33,814 nt of DNA from the NCBI GenBank assembly GCA_009698845.1, contig WLPI01000007.1, forward strand, positions 1 to 33,814. The letters run 5' to 3'. Within the stretch, counting starts at the first letter, position 1, and the number at the start of each line of letters is the position of its first letter. Below are positions 21,117 to 29,948 of the stretch, one piece after another. The notes below the pieces were generated by a model. The model worked only from the letters and a program-made list of their open reading frames with translations. It was not told the DNA's origin and searched no databases. A program made the translations under genes and the position numbers. This DNA comes from Actinomycetota bacterium (lineage in GTDB: Bacteria > Actinomycetota > Actinomycetes > Nanopelagicales > Nanopelagicaceae).

Positions 21117-21725
21117 TTATGACCGCCGACCACTCTGTAAAGTCCTTTTAAGAAGTTCGGAGAGTTCAATTCTTGAAGCATCGACACCATCTTCAGCAAG
21201 TGCAGAAATCATTTCATTTATTGACGTGTCTGAATCCTTGGCGGTAAAGCCCAACGAAATTAGTGCCGACGTAAGTTGTTCTCGCCACACAGGTTGATGT
21301 GTTTGCGCACGCCCACTTCCGCCAAAATCGGAGATTTTTCCTTTGAGCTCTAGGACTAGGCGCTGCGCACCTTTCTTTCCAATGCCAGGAACTTTCTCAA
21401 TCGATTTTATGTCCTCTTGCGCGATTGCGCGAGCTAATGAATCTGGTGTGTGGGATCCTAAAATCGCAAGAGCAACTTTTGGACCAATTCCAGAAACAGT
21501 TTGCACCAATTCAAAAGTAGTTCGGCTCTCTTCATCTAAGAATCCAAAAAGCGTTAGTGAGTCCTCTCTCACTACAAGTGAGGTAAAGAGATGGGCTTGA
21601 GCTCCCAAATTGAGCGAGGCACTAGTTGGACCAGTTATTGATACTGAAAGTCCTACTCCACCAACTTCAATAATTGCCTTATCCAATCCTACAAAGCGCA
21701 CTATCCCAGTAAGTGTTGAGATCAT
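21117..21725 (-). CDS. ruvA: Holliday junction branch migration protein RuvA
   Basis: [68 protein letters not shown] overlap with ruvC. Confidence 0.97.
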   Translation of the reverse strand: MISTLTGIVRFVGLDKAIIEVGGVGLSVSITGPTSASLNLGAQAHLFTSLVVREDSLTLFGFLDEESRTTFELVQTVSGIGPKVALAILGSHTPDSLARAIAQEDIKSIEKVPGIGKKGAQRLVLELKGKISDFGGSGRAQTHQPVWREQLTSALISLGFTAKDSDTSINEMISALAEDGVDASRIELSELLKRTLQSGRRS

Positions 21726-22285
21726 TTCTTCACCAATTTAGATAGCCGTGATTTCTCTTTTGCTAGCGCTTCTTCAATTCGCAAATTTCCACCACCTCGC
21801 CAGATATGGCAGATAGCCAGCGCAAGGGCATCTGTGCTATCGACTGGTTTAGGAATAACTTCAAGATGAAGCAATCGCTTCACCATCTCAGCAACCTGAG
21901 CTTTATTGGCTCGACCAGAACCAGTTACTGCAGCTTTAACTTCTGAGGGCGTATGCATCATCACTGGAATATTTCGCCTGGCTGCAACAAGTAGTGCAAC
22001 ACCGGCGGCCTGACCGGTTCCCATCACTGTGCGCACATTGTGTTGCGAAAAAACACGCTCTACTGCAACAACATCTGGTTTGTGGAGCTCAATCCACTCT
22101 TCTAATTCTCGCTCTAATTGCAAGAGTCGTTTTTCAAGAGGTGCGTCAGGCGGTGTCAGAATTACGCCAACCCCAAGTAAAGAAAGATCCTTGCCAATGG
22201 CACCCTGCACAACACCGATTCCACAGCGAGTAAGACCAGGGTCAACCCCGAGAACTCGACGAACAGTGTGGCTCATAACTTCCAA
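21722..22285 (-). CDS. ruvC: Crossover junction endodeoxyribonuclease RuvC
   Basis: [77 protein letters not shown]. Likely start within the first four codons. Confidence 0.97.
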   Translation of the reverse strand: MEVMSHTVRRVLGVDPGLTRCGIGVVQGAIGKDLSLLGVGVILTPPDAPLEKRLLQLERELEEWIELHKPDVVAVERVFSQHNVRTVMGTGQAAGVALLVAARRNIPVMMHTPSEVKAAVTGSGRANKAQVAEMVKRLLHLEVIPKPVDSTDALALAICHIWRGGGNLRIEEALAKEKSRLSKLVKK

Positions 22286-22309
22286 GCCTAGGCCTAAGTG
22301 CCCCGTACG

Positions 22310-23062
22310 TTAAGAAAGGCTCGCCATGACCTCATCTGATACATCAAAATTTGAATACACGTTTTGAACGTCATCCAACTCTTCAATAGCGTCGATGAGT
22401 TCAAATACTTTTTGCGCCCCTTCGGCGTCGAGAGGAATCTGCATTGATGGCAAGAATGATGAATCAGCGGATTCGTAATCTATCCCGGCGGCTTGTAACG
22501 CAGCTCTAGCAGCGACTAAATCACTTGCTTCGCACACAACCTCGAAAGACTCTCCAAGATCGTTTACCTCTTCCACTCCAGCATCGAGAGCCGCTTCCAG
22601 AATTGAATCTTCCGTCGCTCCTATTGCTTTATTTACGATAATGACACCTTTGCGATTAAACAAGTAGGAAACCGAGCCAGGATCAGCCATCGTGCCACCA
22701 TTGCGAGTAACTGCAACACGGACTTCTGAAGCAGCACGATTTCGATTATCAGATAAACACTCAATCATGATCGCTACGCCGTTGGGTCCGTAACCTTCAT
22801 ACATAATCGTTTGCCAGTCAGCTCCGCCGGACTCCAGCCCTGCTCCGCGCTTTACTGCACGTTCAATATTGTCGGCTGGCATTGAGTTCTTCTTTGCTTT
22901 AGCAATTGCATCGAAGAGAGTGGGGTTGCCATCTACTTCAGGACCACCATTACGTGATGCAACTTCAATTGCCTTGATGAGCTTTGCAAAATTCTTTGCG
23001 CGGCGACTATCGATGATTGCCTTCTTGTGTTTAGTGGTAGCCCACTTGGAATGGCCTGACAT
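22310..23062 (-). CDS. yebC: YebC/PmpR family regulatory protein
   Basis: [37 protein letters not shown]...[22 protein letters not shown]; strong SD GAGGTGAT upstream. Confidence 0.97.
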   Translation of the reverse strand: MSGHSKWATTKHKKAIIDSRRAKNFAKLIKAIEVASRNGGPEVDGNPTLFDAIAKAKKNSMPADNIERAVKRGAGLESGGADWQTIMYEGYGPNGVAIMIECLSDNRNRAASEVRVAVTRNGGTMADPGSVSYLFNRKGVIIVNKAIGATEDSILEAALDAGVEEVNDLGESFEVVCEASDLVAARAALQAAGIDYESADSSFLPSMQIPLDAEGAQKVFELIDAIEELDDVQNVYSNFDVSDEVMASLS

Positions 23063-23118
23063 CAGATCACCTCGATTACAGTGCGCAAGATATGCCTTCG
23101 CGCTTTAGAAGCCGAACT

Positions 23119-23691
23119 TTATCCGCTTTTGCAGATCTCATCAAAAAAGTACCTATGTACTGCTAAATCAGCGGTTAACTCGGGGTGGAAACTAGTTGCG
23201 AGAATATTTCCCTGCCGAACAGCCACCGGATGGCCCGCTGCTGTTGAAAGGACTTCGACACCTTCTCCGTTCTCTTCGACCCATGGAGCTCGGATAAAAA
23301 CAGCCTTCAGTGTGGCCCCATTGAATTCAATATCCGACTCAAAGGAATCAACCTGTCTGCCGAAAGCATTTCTTCGCACGGTAATGTCTAATCCACCAAA
23401 TGTTTTTTGATCTTTTGCACCATCAATTATTCGATCAGCTAGGAGAATCATTCCTGCGCACGATCCATAGACCGCAAGTCCATTGCGAATTCGATCTCTA
23501 ATAGGTTGAAATAGATTGAAAGTCTGAGCTAGATGAATAATCGTTGTTGATTCTCCCCCAGGCAAGATCAGAGCATCAATGGAACTCAGTTCTGCCTCGG
23601 TTCGAATTTCTATTCCTTGATGACCGCATGCTTCTGCCGCTGCAATGTGCTCTCTAAAATCGCCTTGCAGGGCAAGGACACCAACACGCAT
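23119..23691 (-). CDS. pdxT: Pyridoxal 5'-phosphate synthase glutaminase subunit
   Basis: MRVGVLALQGDFREHIA, LILPGGESTT, YGSCAGMILLA, FHPELTAD. Confidence 0.97.
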   Translation of the reverse strand: MRVGVLALQGDFREHIAAAEACGHQGIEIRTEAELSSIDALILPGGESTTIIHLAQTFNLFQPIRDRIRNGLAVYGSCAGMILLADRIIDGAKDQKTFGGLDITVRRNAFGRQVDSFESDIEFNGATLKAVFIRAPWVEENGEGVEVLSTAAGHPVAVRQGNILATSFHPELTADLAVHRYFFDEICKSG

Positions 23692-23711
23692 TTACTTCAA
23701 CGTTTGCTTAA

Positions 23712-24599
23712 TTACCAGCCGCGGTCAGCGAGTCTGTGAGGAACAGGAATGTCAGCAACGTTGATTCCTACCATCGCTTCACCAAGTCCACGCGAAACCT
23801 CTGCTAATACCTTGGCATCTTTATAGAAGGTAGTCGCCTTTACGCAGGCAGCAGCGCGATGGGCAGGGTTACCCGATTTGAAAATTCCTGAACCGATGAA
23901 TACTCCATCAGCACCCATCTGCATCATCAGTGCAGCATCTGCCGGAGTTGCAATTCCGCCTGCTGTAAACAAAACAACAGGAAGTTTTCCAGTTTCAGCT
24001 ACCTCTTTAACGAGAGCATATGGAGCCTGTAATTCTTTTGCTGCTACATAGAGCTCGTCTTCACGCATTGATGTGAGACGTCTAATCTCGGCACCAATTG
24101 TGCGCATATGCATCATCGCATTAGAAACATCGCCTGTACCGGCTTCGCCCTTAGAGCGAATCATTGCTGCACCTTCGTTAATGCGGCGTAACGCTTCACC
24201 AAGATTAGTAGCACCACAGACGAAAGGAACTTTAAAGTCCCACTTATCAATGTGGTTGGTGTAATCAGCAGGTGTCAGCACTTCAGACTCGTCGATGTAA
24301 TCAACAGCTAGGCTTTCGATGATCTGAGCTTCGACAAAGTGGCCAATACGTACTTTCGCCATTACTGGAATTGATACCGCGGCCTGAATTTTTTCAATCA
24401 TGTCTGGATCAGACATACGAGCTACTCCACCTTGTGCGCGAATATCTGCAGGTACGCGTTCTAGCGCCATAACAGCGCAAGCGCCCGCTTCTTCAGCAAT
24501 CTTTGCTTGCTCAACGTTGACGACATCCATGATGACGCCGCCCTTGAGCATCTCTGCCATTCCGCGCTTTACGCGTGCAGTGCCAGTTGCTTCAGACAT
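23712..24599 (-). CDS. pdxS: Pyridoxal 5'-phosphate synthase lyase subunit
   Basis: [60 protein letters not shown]...SGIFKS...[14 protein letters not shown]. Confidence 0.99.
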   Translation of the reverse strand: MSEATGTARVKRGMAEMLKGGVIMDVVNVEQAKIAEEAGACAVMALERVPADIRAQGGVARMSDPDMIEKIQAAVSIPVMAKVRIGHFVEAQIIESLAVDYIDESEVLTPADYTNHIDKWDFKVPFVCGATNLGEALRRINEGAAMIRSKGEAGTGDVSNAMMHMRTIGAEIRRLTSMREDELYVAAKELQAPYALVKEVAETGKLPVVLFTAGGIATPADAALMMQMGADGVFIGSGIFKSGNPAHRAAACVKATTFYKDAKVLAEVSRGLGEAMVGINVADIPVPHRLADRGW

Positions 24600-24635
24600 A
24601 TTAAAAACTCCTAGGTGCTAGTCAGGCTGGAAAGT

Positions 24636-25685
24636 CTACTTTGAACTCGGCTTGGTCGCATCCGCGATAACGTCAGTGAAAACAGGCTCTTTATCTACAA
24701 GTGCCACCCAAATCTGGCCCTTTTCGAAGGCAATCTCCTTGCCGTCCTTATCGGTCCAGGTAGTTCCGGATTCAGCAGATTGGCGATTCCATGTGGCTGG
24801 AAATACTTTTCCATTTCTCGCAATGTAACCACTGCCGGTGCCTACTGTTGCAGAGAATGGTGTAACCCCGCCAACCTTATCTTTATAGATAGATGGAGTA
24901 ATCAAAACTTTTTGAATGACAAGAGTTGATGCACCAAGTCGGAGACCAGACTCTGCAATATTTGGTTGACCTTGGAAACTCAGCAACCAGCGATTCTCTT
25001 CTTTAGACCATGCGGCTTCGTATGCACTTGCTGGCCATCTCAAACCAATCTTTGAGACTGCGCGACCACCTTCCGGAGCGCCTCCGAATTTCCAACCCAT
25101 GGATTTCGATTGTGCCAAAGTGATTCCCTTATCTACCGTTAACTGCAGAAGCAGGTCTGCGCGCAGCACCATCGCAAAAGGCTGAACTCTTGTGGGATCA
25201 GTTGTAAAGATTTGTGGAGAATTTCTCTCTGCACTTAAGTTCTCCAAATTGGCAGCGGCCAGTACGGGTCTGAACTTGCTCTGTGCGCCGCTATACGCAA
25301 ATCCAACTCGTCCATACTGTGCAAGTAATTCGATATCCGATACTCGAGAGGAACGCACTGGCCCAATTCGCGTTGGAATTTTTGAGGAGAACACCGCTGC
25401 TAATCGCGTGAGTCCTCCCTCAACCTGTTCGATGTAGACCAAATCGGCATCCTCAAGACCAATCTGCGGATGCGAGGCCCTTGTGTCATCAATCTTTACT
25501 ACTAGTACCGGACCATCTCCACCAACCCGTCCGCTAATCGAATTTAAAGGTTCCGATTTAACGAACGGATTCTGACCAGACGAAAAAGTGTTTGGGTTAA
25601 ACCAAGCGATAGCACCGATAACAACGGCGGTGAGTGCAACGATCATCGTTGCGATTCTTCTAGAAAACATCGCCTTCAAATTCAT
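24636..25685 (-). CDS. DUF3048 family membrane-anchored or exported protein
   Basis: VLVVKIDDTRASHPQIGLEDADLVYIEQVEGGLTRLAAVFSSKIPTRIGPVRSSRVSDIELLAQYGRVGFAYSGAQ is the DUF3048 core. Uncleaved TM/signal MFSRRIATMIVALTAVVIGAIAWF. Start uncertain (25706, 25685 or 25670). Confidence 0.8.
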   Translation of the reverse strand: MNLKAMFSRRIATMIVALTAVVIGAIAWFNPNTFSSGQNPFVKSEPLNSISGRVGGDGPVLVVKIDDTRASHPQIGLEDADLVYIEQVEGGLTRLAAVFSSKIPTRIGPVRSSRVSDIELLAQYGRVGFAYSGAQSKFRPVLAAANLENLSAERNSPQIFTTDPTRVQPFAMVLRADLLLQLTVDKGITLAQSKSMGWKFGGAPEGGRAVSKIGLRWPASAYEAAWSKEENRWLLSFQGQPNIAESGLRLGASTLVIQKVLITPSIYKDKVGGVTPFSATVGTGSGYIARNGKVFPATWNRQSAESGTTWTDKDGKEIAFEKGQIWVALVDKEPVFTDVIADATKPSSK

Positions 25686-26163
25686 ACACCATAGGTTCTG
25701 GTGCATGCCCCGCTAGCCTAAAGAAGCGAATAAGAAATTTTTTACGCACCATCTGAGTCCTTGTCACTGCTTCAATGTGCATCGCAATTGCCACTTTTAT
25801 TTTTGCAGTTAACTCATCAAGCTCCTGCACAAGACTTAGTTCTATCGGCGTTGAGATACTTTCTGCGTTCTCAAGCAGGATGCTTAAAGCTCCAGTAAGG
25901 CCAGACTCCGCCTGAGAACGATCGCGAACACTTGCTTCGCGAGCTTGGTGTGCAGTGAATGTCAACAGAAGCGCTGATGCTGGATCCGCGATTTCTGATC
26001 GTGCGATTTCAATTGCGATTGCCGCTCTTCGTTGCAGAAGTCCATCCAGGTTAGCCCAACTTGTTTCCACTCTTCCATGCAAGCGATCCAAGCGAGTCGC
26101 TAAGAATGTGAGATACCAAGCAAGGATTGAGACGATCGCGGCAATAAGGAAATACTTATTCAT
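25660..26163 (-). CDS. Conserved actinobacterial small membrane protein (LemA-like helical topology)
   Basis: N-terminal TM then LDRLHGRVETSWANLDGLLQRRAAIAIEIA, resembling LemA W-x2-L-x2-LL-x-RR. ATGA overlap with the pimA stop; syntenic between pimA and pdxS. Confidence 0.55.
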   Translation of the reverse strand: MNKYFLIAAIVSILAWYLTFLATRLDRLHGRVETSWANLDGLLQRRAAIAIEIARSEIADPASALLLTFTAHQAREASVRDRSQAESGLTGALSILLENAESISTPIELSLVQELDELTAKIKVAIAMHIEAVTRTQMVRKKFLIRFFRLAGHAPEPMVYEFEGDVF

Positions 26164-27335
26164 GAGTTTCTCCCAAGAAGTTTATTCCAAGCTCTGCTAT
26201 CCGAAGATAACGTGACTCCTGAATGCCCAACCATTGCCATTTCATAAATATCATAGATGCTCTCCGCAACTACATCCCAATCAAAACTTTTTGCATAATC
26301 ACTGCCCTTGCGAGCTAGCGCCTTTCGCTTCGAGGGATCTGCAAACAAATCTATTGCCTTCTGTGATAGATCTTCTGAGTTCTCTGATTGAAATAGAGTT
26401 CCATACTCGCCATGACCCAGTAATGAATCGAAAGCGGGAAGATCACTTGCGAGTACCGACGCACCACCAGCAAGCGCCTCGGCAAGAATGATTCCGAAGG
26501 ACTCCCCTCCAGTATTAGGCGCAACATAAATGGAGACTGACGACATGAAATTAGCTTTTTCTTCTTCGGAGATTCTCCCCAAAAATGTAAAGCGGCTGCG
26601 CAGCTCTGGCTGCATCTCCTCAATTACGCTCACTGGATTACCTGGGCCAGCCACAATTACTTTTACATCAGGAACGGCAGCAATAATCTGTGGAAGCGCC
26701 TGCACGAGAATCGCAAGGCCTTTGCGCGGTTCCTCGAATCTTCCAATGAATCCAATTGTGTTTCCACTCCAACGTTCATCAACGTGTGCATTTGCAAATC
26801 GCTTTGCATAAATTCCATTTGGGACAACCACGGCGTCGGTATCAAGATGAATCTGCAGCGTTTCTCGTGCCGCCTCGCTGACTGCGATACGCGCTGTAAG
26901 TTTTTCGATGACCGGCTCGATAAAAGGTGTGATTGCAAAAGCAATCTTCTGTCGTGTTGATGCCGCGTGAAACGTCCCAACCAGAGGACCCTCTGCCGCC
27001 CAACACGCCAATAATGAAATGGATGGGATAGCGGGCTCATGTAAGTGCAAGAGATCAAAATTGCCATTGCTAATCCATTGCTTCACTCGCGCAAAAGCTA
27101 CAGGGCCGAAAAGTATGCGAGCTACAGCGCCGTTGTAGGGAATCGAAATTGGTCGTCCGGCGCTCGTGACGTATTCCGGGAGACCTTCTTCATCCATTGC
27201 TGGCGCAAGAACTGATACTTGATGTCCTTGTGCAATTAAGTATTCAGCCAAATCGCGAACATGGCTTTGCACTCCACCGGGTGTATCCCATCCATAAGGA
27301 CAAACCAGTCCGATACGTTTACTTCCAAGTGGCAC
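26160..27335 (-). CDS. pimA: Phosphatidylinositol mannosyltransferase PimA-like (GT4)
   Basis: RIGLVCPYGWDTPGGVQSHVRDLAEYLIAQGHQVSVLAPA...LHLHEPAIPSISLLA...GTFHAAS...VVPNGI...GFIGRFEEPRKGLAIL...ESFGIILAEALAGGASVLASDLPAF. Confidence 0.93.
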   Translation of the reverse strand: MPLGSKRIGLVCPYGWDTPGGVQSHVRDLAEYLIAQGHQVSVLAPAMDEEGLPEYVTSAGRPISIPYNGAVARILFGPVAFARVKQWISNGNFDLLHLHEPAIPSISLLACWAAEGPLVGTFHAASTRQKIAFAITPFIEPVIEKLTARIAVSEAARETLQIHLDTDAVVVPNGIYAKRFANAHVDERWSGNTIGFIGRFEEPRKGLAILVQALPQIIAAVPDVKVIVAGPGNPVSVIEEMQPELRSRFTFLGRISEEEKANFMSSVSIYVAPNTGGESFGIILAEALAGGASVLASDLPAFDSLLGHGEYGTLFQSENSEDLSQKAIDLFADPSKRKALARKGSDYAKSFDWDVVAESIYDIYEMAMVGHSGVTLSSDSRAWNKLLGRNS

Positions 27336-28219
27336 TAGTCACGCTCCTTGAAATCGCCATCAATCCAGATTCTCTGAAGCATATGCCAATCTTCCGGATG
27401 CTCTGAAATTCCTTGCGCAAAGAGATCCGCAGACCTTTGCACGACCGCTGAAATTCGTTCTGACTCATCACCGTCGGAAGGAACTTCTACTGTATTGAAG
27501 TCGACGTGTATTCCCGTATCTGTATAACTTACATGTGCAACGACCAATGGAATTCCTGTGCGAATTGCTAGCAGAGCTGGTCCTGCTGGCATTCGAGCTG
27601 GAAAACCGAAGAAATCAACATCAATTCCTGAGCGCGACAAATCGCGATCTGCAACAAGTGCAATCAGTCTTTTCTCTCGTGCACGGTTCATGAGTGTTCC
27701 AAAAGAACGAGCATCTAGACCCAGTACCTCAAAGCCCATCGACTGCCGATACTCAAGAAATTTAACGAAGAGAGCTTCGGGCTTTAACCGCTCTGCGACC
27801 GTGACAAGCTGAATTCCCAGAGAACAGAAATATGCACCAGCGTGATCCCAGTTACCGGAATGAGGAAGGATGATAACTACTCCTCGTCCCTCTTCCATTG
27901 GGTCAAGCAGAAGATTCTCATTGTGCAGAGAGACAGATGCGTGAATTCTTTCTATAGACCAGTCTTGAATTCGAAAGGTGTCACACCAATAACGCATGTA
28001 AGAATCGAGAGCCTTACGTACTAGCTCATCTAATTGAGTGGAATTCAACTGAGGAGAAACTCGCGATAAATTAAACCTCAAACGCTGAACGCTAGAACCG
28101 CCCCGGGCAAACATAAATGAACCAGCTCTGGCAAAGAGACGATATGCAGTTTTCTCCGGCAGAGCTCTCACAATTCTCCAGCCCGCAAAATAGACTAAAG
28201 CGGATAATCGTTCCTTCAT
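27335..28219 (-). CDS. Phosphatidylinositol mannoside acyltransferase-like (LpxL/HtrB superfamily)
   Basis: IILPHSGNWDHAGAYFCSLGIQLVTVAERLKPEALFVKFLEYRQSMGFEVLGL...LIALVADRDLSRSGIDVDFFGFPARMPAGPALLAIRTGIPLV. Start at MKERLSALVY (28219) gives an ATGA overlap with the pgsA stop; the ORF track start 28294 lies inside pgsA. Confidence 0.9.
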   Translation of the reverse strand: MKERLSALVYFAGWRIVRALPEKTAYRLFARAGSFMFARGGSSVQRLRFNLSRVSPQLNSTQLDELVRKALDSYMRYWCDTFRIQDWSIERIHASVSLHNENLLLDPMEEGRGVVIILPHSGNWDHAGAYFCSLGIQLVTVAERLKPEALFVKFLEYRQSMGFEVLGLDARSFGTLMNRAREKRLIALVADRDLSRSGIDVDFFGFPARMPAGPALLAIRTGIPLVVAHVSYTDTGIHVDFNTVEVPSDGDESERISAVVQRSADLFAQGISEHPEDWHMLQRIWIDGDFKERD

Positions 28220-28827
28220 TGAATCAGTAAACCTTTTCGAACAACTAGCATCCGCTGAATTACAGTGATGACACCTAAGATTGCCAGTAGCCAAAATCCG
28301 ATTGCTAAAGCAAATGAAACACCAAGTCCATGAAACCCTATGGCAGTCAAGGAGATTATCAATCTCTCGGTCCGTTCAGCGATACCTACATTGCACACTA
28401 TGTCCAAGCTCTCTGCTTTAGCTCGGATGTAAGGAATCAGAATTCCAGAGACCAAAGTAACGATTACTACGTAGCTCAATGGATCCTCGTTGCGCGCCAA
28501 GGAGATGAGAACGCTTACGACGATTGCAGAATCGGTGATGCGGTCAATAGTGGAATCCAAAAAACCACCCCAGGTGCTGGCACCTTTCTGGGAGATTCGA
28601 GCCATTGCACCATCAAACAAATCACTGAGAGCAAAAAAAGATATGACCAATGTTCCTACAAAAAAACGTTCTGTTGAGTAGAAATATGCAGCAGATAGGA
28701 CGACTCCAGTTGCTCCAATGAGAGTTACAGCATTTGGAGTAAGCCCACATCGCAGAGCAAAGCGGGCCACAGGATTAATTAGTCGTGTGACCACCGGTTT
28801 CAGTGCGCTGCTAATCATTGAGAGCAT
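28216..28827 (-). CDS. pgsA: CDP-alcohol phosphatidyltransferase (phosphatidylinositol phosphate synthase, PgsA1-like)
   Basis: SDLFDGAMARISQKGASTWGGFLDSTIDRITD (DxxDGxxAR...GxxxDxxxD) with multiple TMs; synteny with PI-mannoside genes. Start could also be 28818 (MISSALKPVV). Confidence 0.9.
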   Translation of the reverse strand: MLSMISSALKPVVTRLINPVARFALRCGLTPNAVTLIGATGVVLSAAYFYSTERFFVGTLVISFFALSDLFDGAMARISQKGASTWGGFLDSTIDRITDSAIVVSVLISLARNEDPLSYVVIVTLVSGILIPYIRAKAESLDIVCNVGIAERTERLIISLTAIGFHGLGVSFALAIGFWLLAILGVITVIQRMLVVRKGLLIQ

Positions 28828-28842
28828 CGTATTCTTTCCCGC

Positions 28843-29439
28843 ATGACTTCACCTAGCGCTGACGCTGTGAGACGTATCCATATATATGGTCACGTCTCTG
28901 CCTCACCTGCCGCCATCGCTCAGACGTTCTCGGGCCAACACTCGGATACTCCCGTACCGGATTCAGATGTTGCAATCTTTGCTATCAACCCTTCAGCGGG
29001 CATTGACCAAGAAACAATTGACATCTGGGCCGCTCTCGATGATTTTCAAATTCCTCGCTTAGTTGTTGTAACCGGTCTAGATGGACAGGAACTAGATTTC
29101 GAAGATGCTGTCATGGTTGCTAATCGAGTTTTCGATCAACTTGTAACTCCCTATCTTGTTTTACATGATGATGTTGGCTCACCTGCTGCACTTATTCGCC
29201 TGGAAGATTTATCGATCTTGGATTATTCAACGAAACCAATGACTGTAAAACCATGCGATCCTGAACATGAAGAACTTGTCAAAGAGTTTAGAGATGAATT
29301 CTTAGAGCAAATGTCTGAGATGAGCTACGGTGCTTTCGCTGCGGGAATTCTCTTTCCAGCCATACCGCTAAATGTAACTAGTGGAATTGGTGTAGATATA
29401 GTGCAATCGTTTATTGAGCAATTACCAAGCAGCAGCTAA
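28843..29439 (+). CDS. Degenerate EF-G2-like GTPase domain protein (pseudo-GTPase; stand-alone, domains II-V absent)
   Basis: By-eye alignment to the actinobacterial EF-G-like (FusA2-type) G domain: DVAIFAINPSAGIDQETIDIWAALDDFQIPRLVVVTGLDGQELDFEDAVMVANRVFD...DDVGSPAALIRLEDLSILDYS...EHEELVKEFRDEFLEQMSE...GAFAAGILFPAIPLNVTSGIGVDIVQSFIEQLPSSS. No GKT P-loop (GHVSASPAA), no DTPG. Confidence 0.65.
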   Translation: MTSPSADAVRRIHIYGHVSASPAAIAQTFSGQHSDTPVPDSDVAIFAINPSAGIDQETIDIWAALDDFQIPRLVVVTGLDGQELDFEDAVMVANRVFDQLVTPYLVLHDDVGSPAALIRLEDLSILDYSTKPMTVKPCDPEHEELVKEFRDEFLEQMSEMSYGAFAAGILFPAIPLNVTSGIGVDIVQSFIEQLPSSS

Positions 29440-29946
29440 TTCTTCTCTTGTTATTGTAAGAAGCTGTGGAAGCACTTTCGTCTTTCCAATAATTGGCATG
29501 AAGTTCGCGTCGCCCGACCACCGCGGAACAATATGCTGATGAATATGCTCAGCAACCCCAGCGCCAGAAATTGCACCTTGATTCATTCCCAGGTTAATGC
29601 CATCAGCCTTCGATACTTTACGTAACGTCTTCATTGCATGGGCAGTGAGATCAGTAATTTCATGACGTTCCTCGATAGTGAGATCAGTCAGGTCTGCCAC
29701 ATGCCGGAAGGCGCACACCAGTAAGTGGCCTGGGTTGTATGGATACAAGTTCATAACAACGTATGCACTTACTCCTCGATGAACAATAAGACCTTCCTCA
29801 TCGCCCAACGTTGGAATACGACAGAAAGGGCACTCCACTTCATTTCCATCTAGCGGACGGTTCTCACCACGTAAGTATTCGAGTCGATGGGGCGCCCACA
29901 AACGCTGCCACCCATCGGGCATTCCTACGCCGTCGATTTCACTCAT
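29422..29946 (-). CDS. HIT-family hydrolase/phosphorylase (Ap4A phosphorylase-like)
   Basis: CPFCRIPT...YPYNPGHLLVCAFRHVADLTDLT...LGMNQGAISGAGVAEHIHQHIVPRW (HxHxH). Conserved next to thrS/pgsA in actinobacteria. Confidence 0.95.
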   Translation of the reverse strand: MSEIDGVGMPDGWQRLWAPHRLEYLRGENRPLDGNEVECPFCRIPTLGDEEGLIVHRGVSAYVVMNLYPYNPGHLLVCAFRHVADLTDLTIEERHEITDLTAHAMKTLRKVSKADGINLGMNQGAISGAGVAEHIHQHIVPRWSGDANFMPIIGKTKVLPQLLTITREELAAAW

Positions 29947-29948
29947 TC

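Noticed and set aside
26663-27067. 134-aa minus-strand ORF inside pimA in another frame
   Set aside because: Out-of-frame with an unambiguous GT4 gene; His/Arg/Leu-rich shadow translation.
28700-28842. A hidden upstream P-loop exon or frameshifted N-terminus for the EF-G2-like protein
   Set aside because: The region upstream is fully occupied by the conserved pgsA N-terminus, and no GxxxxGKT-encoding plus-strand frame appears in the ORF track there.
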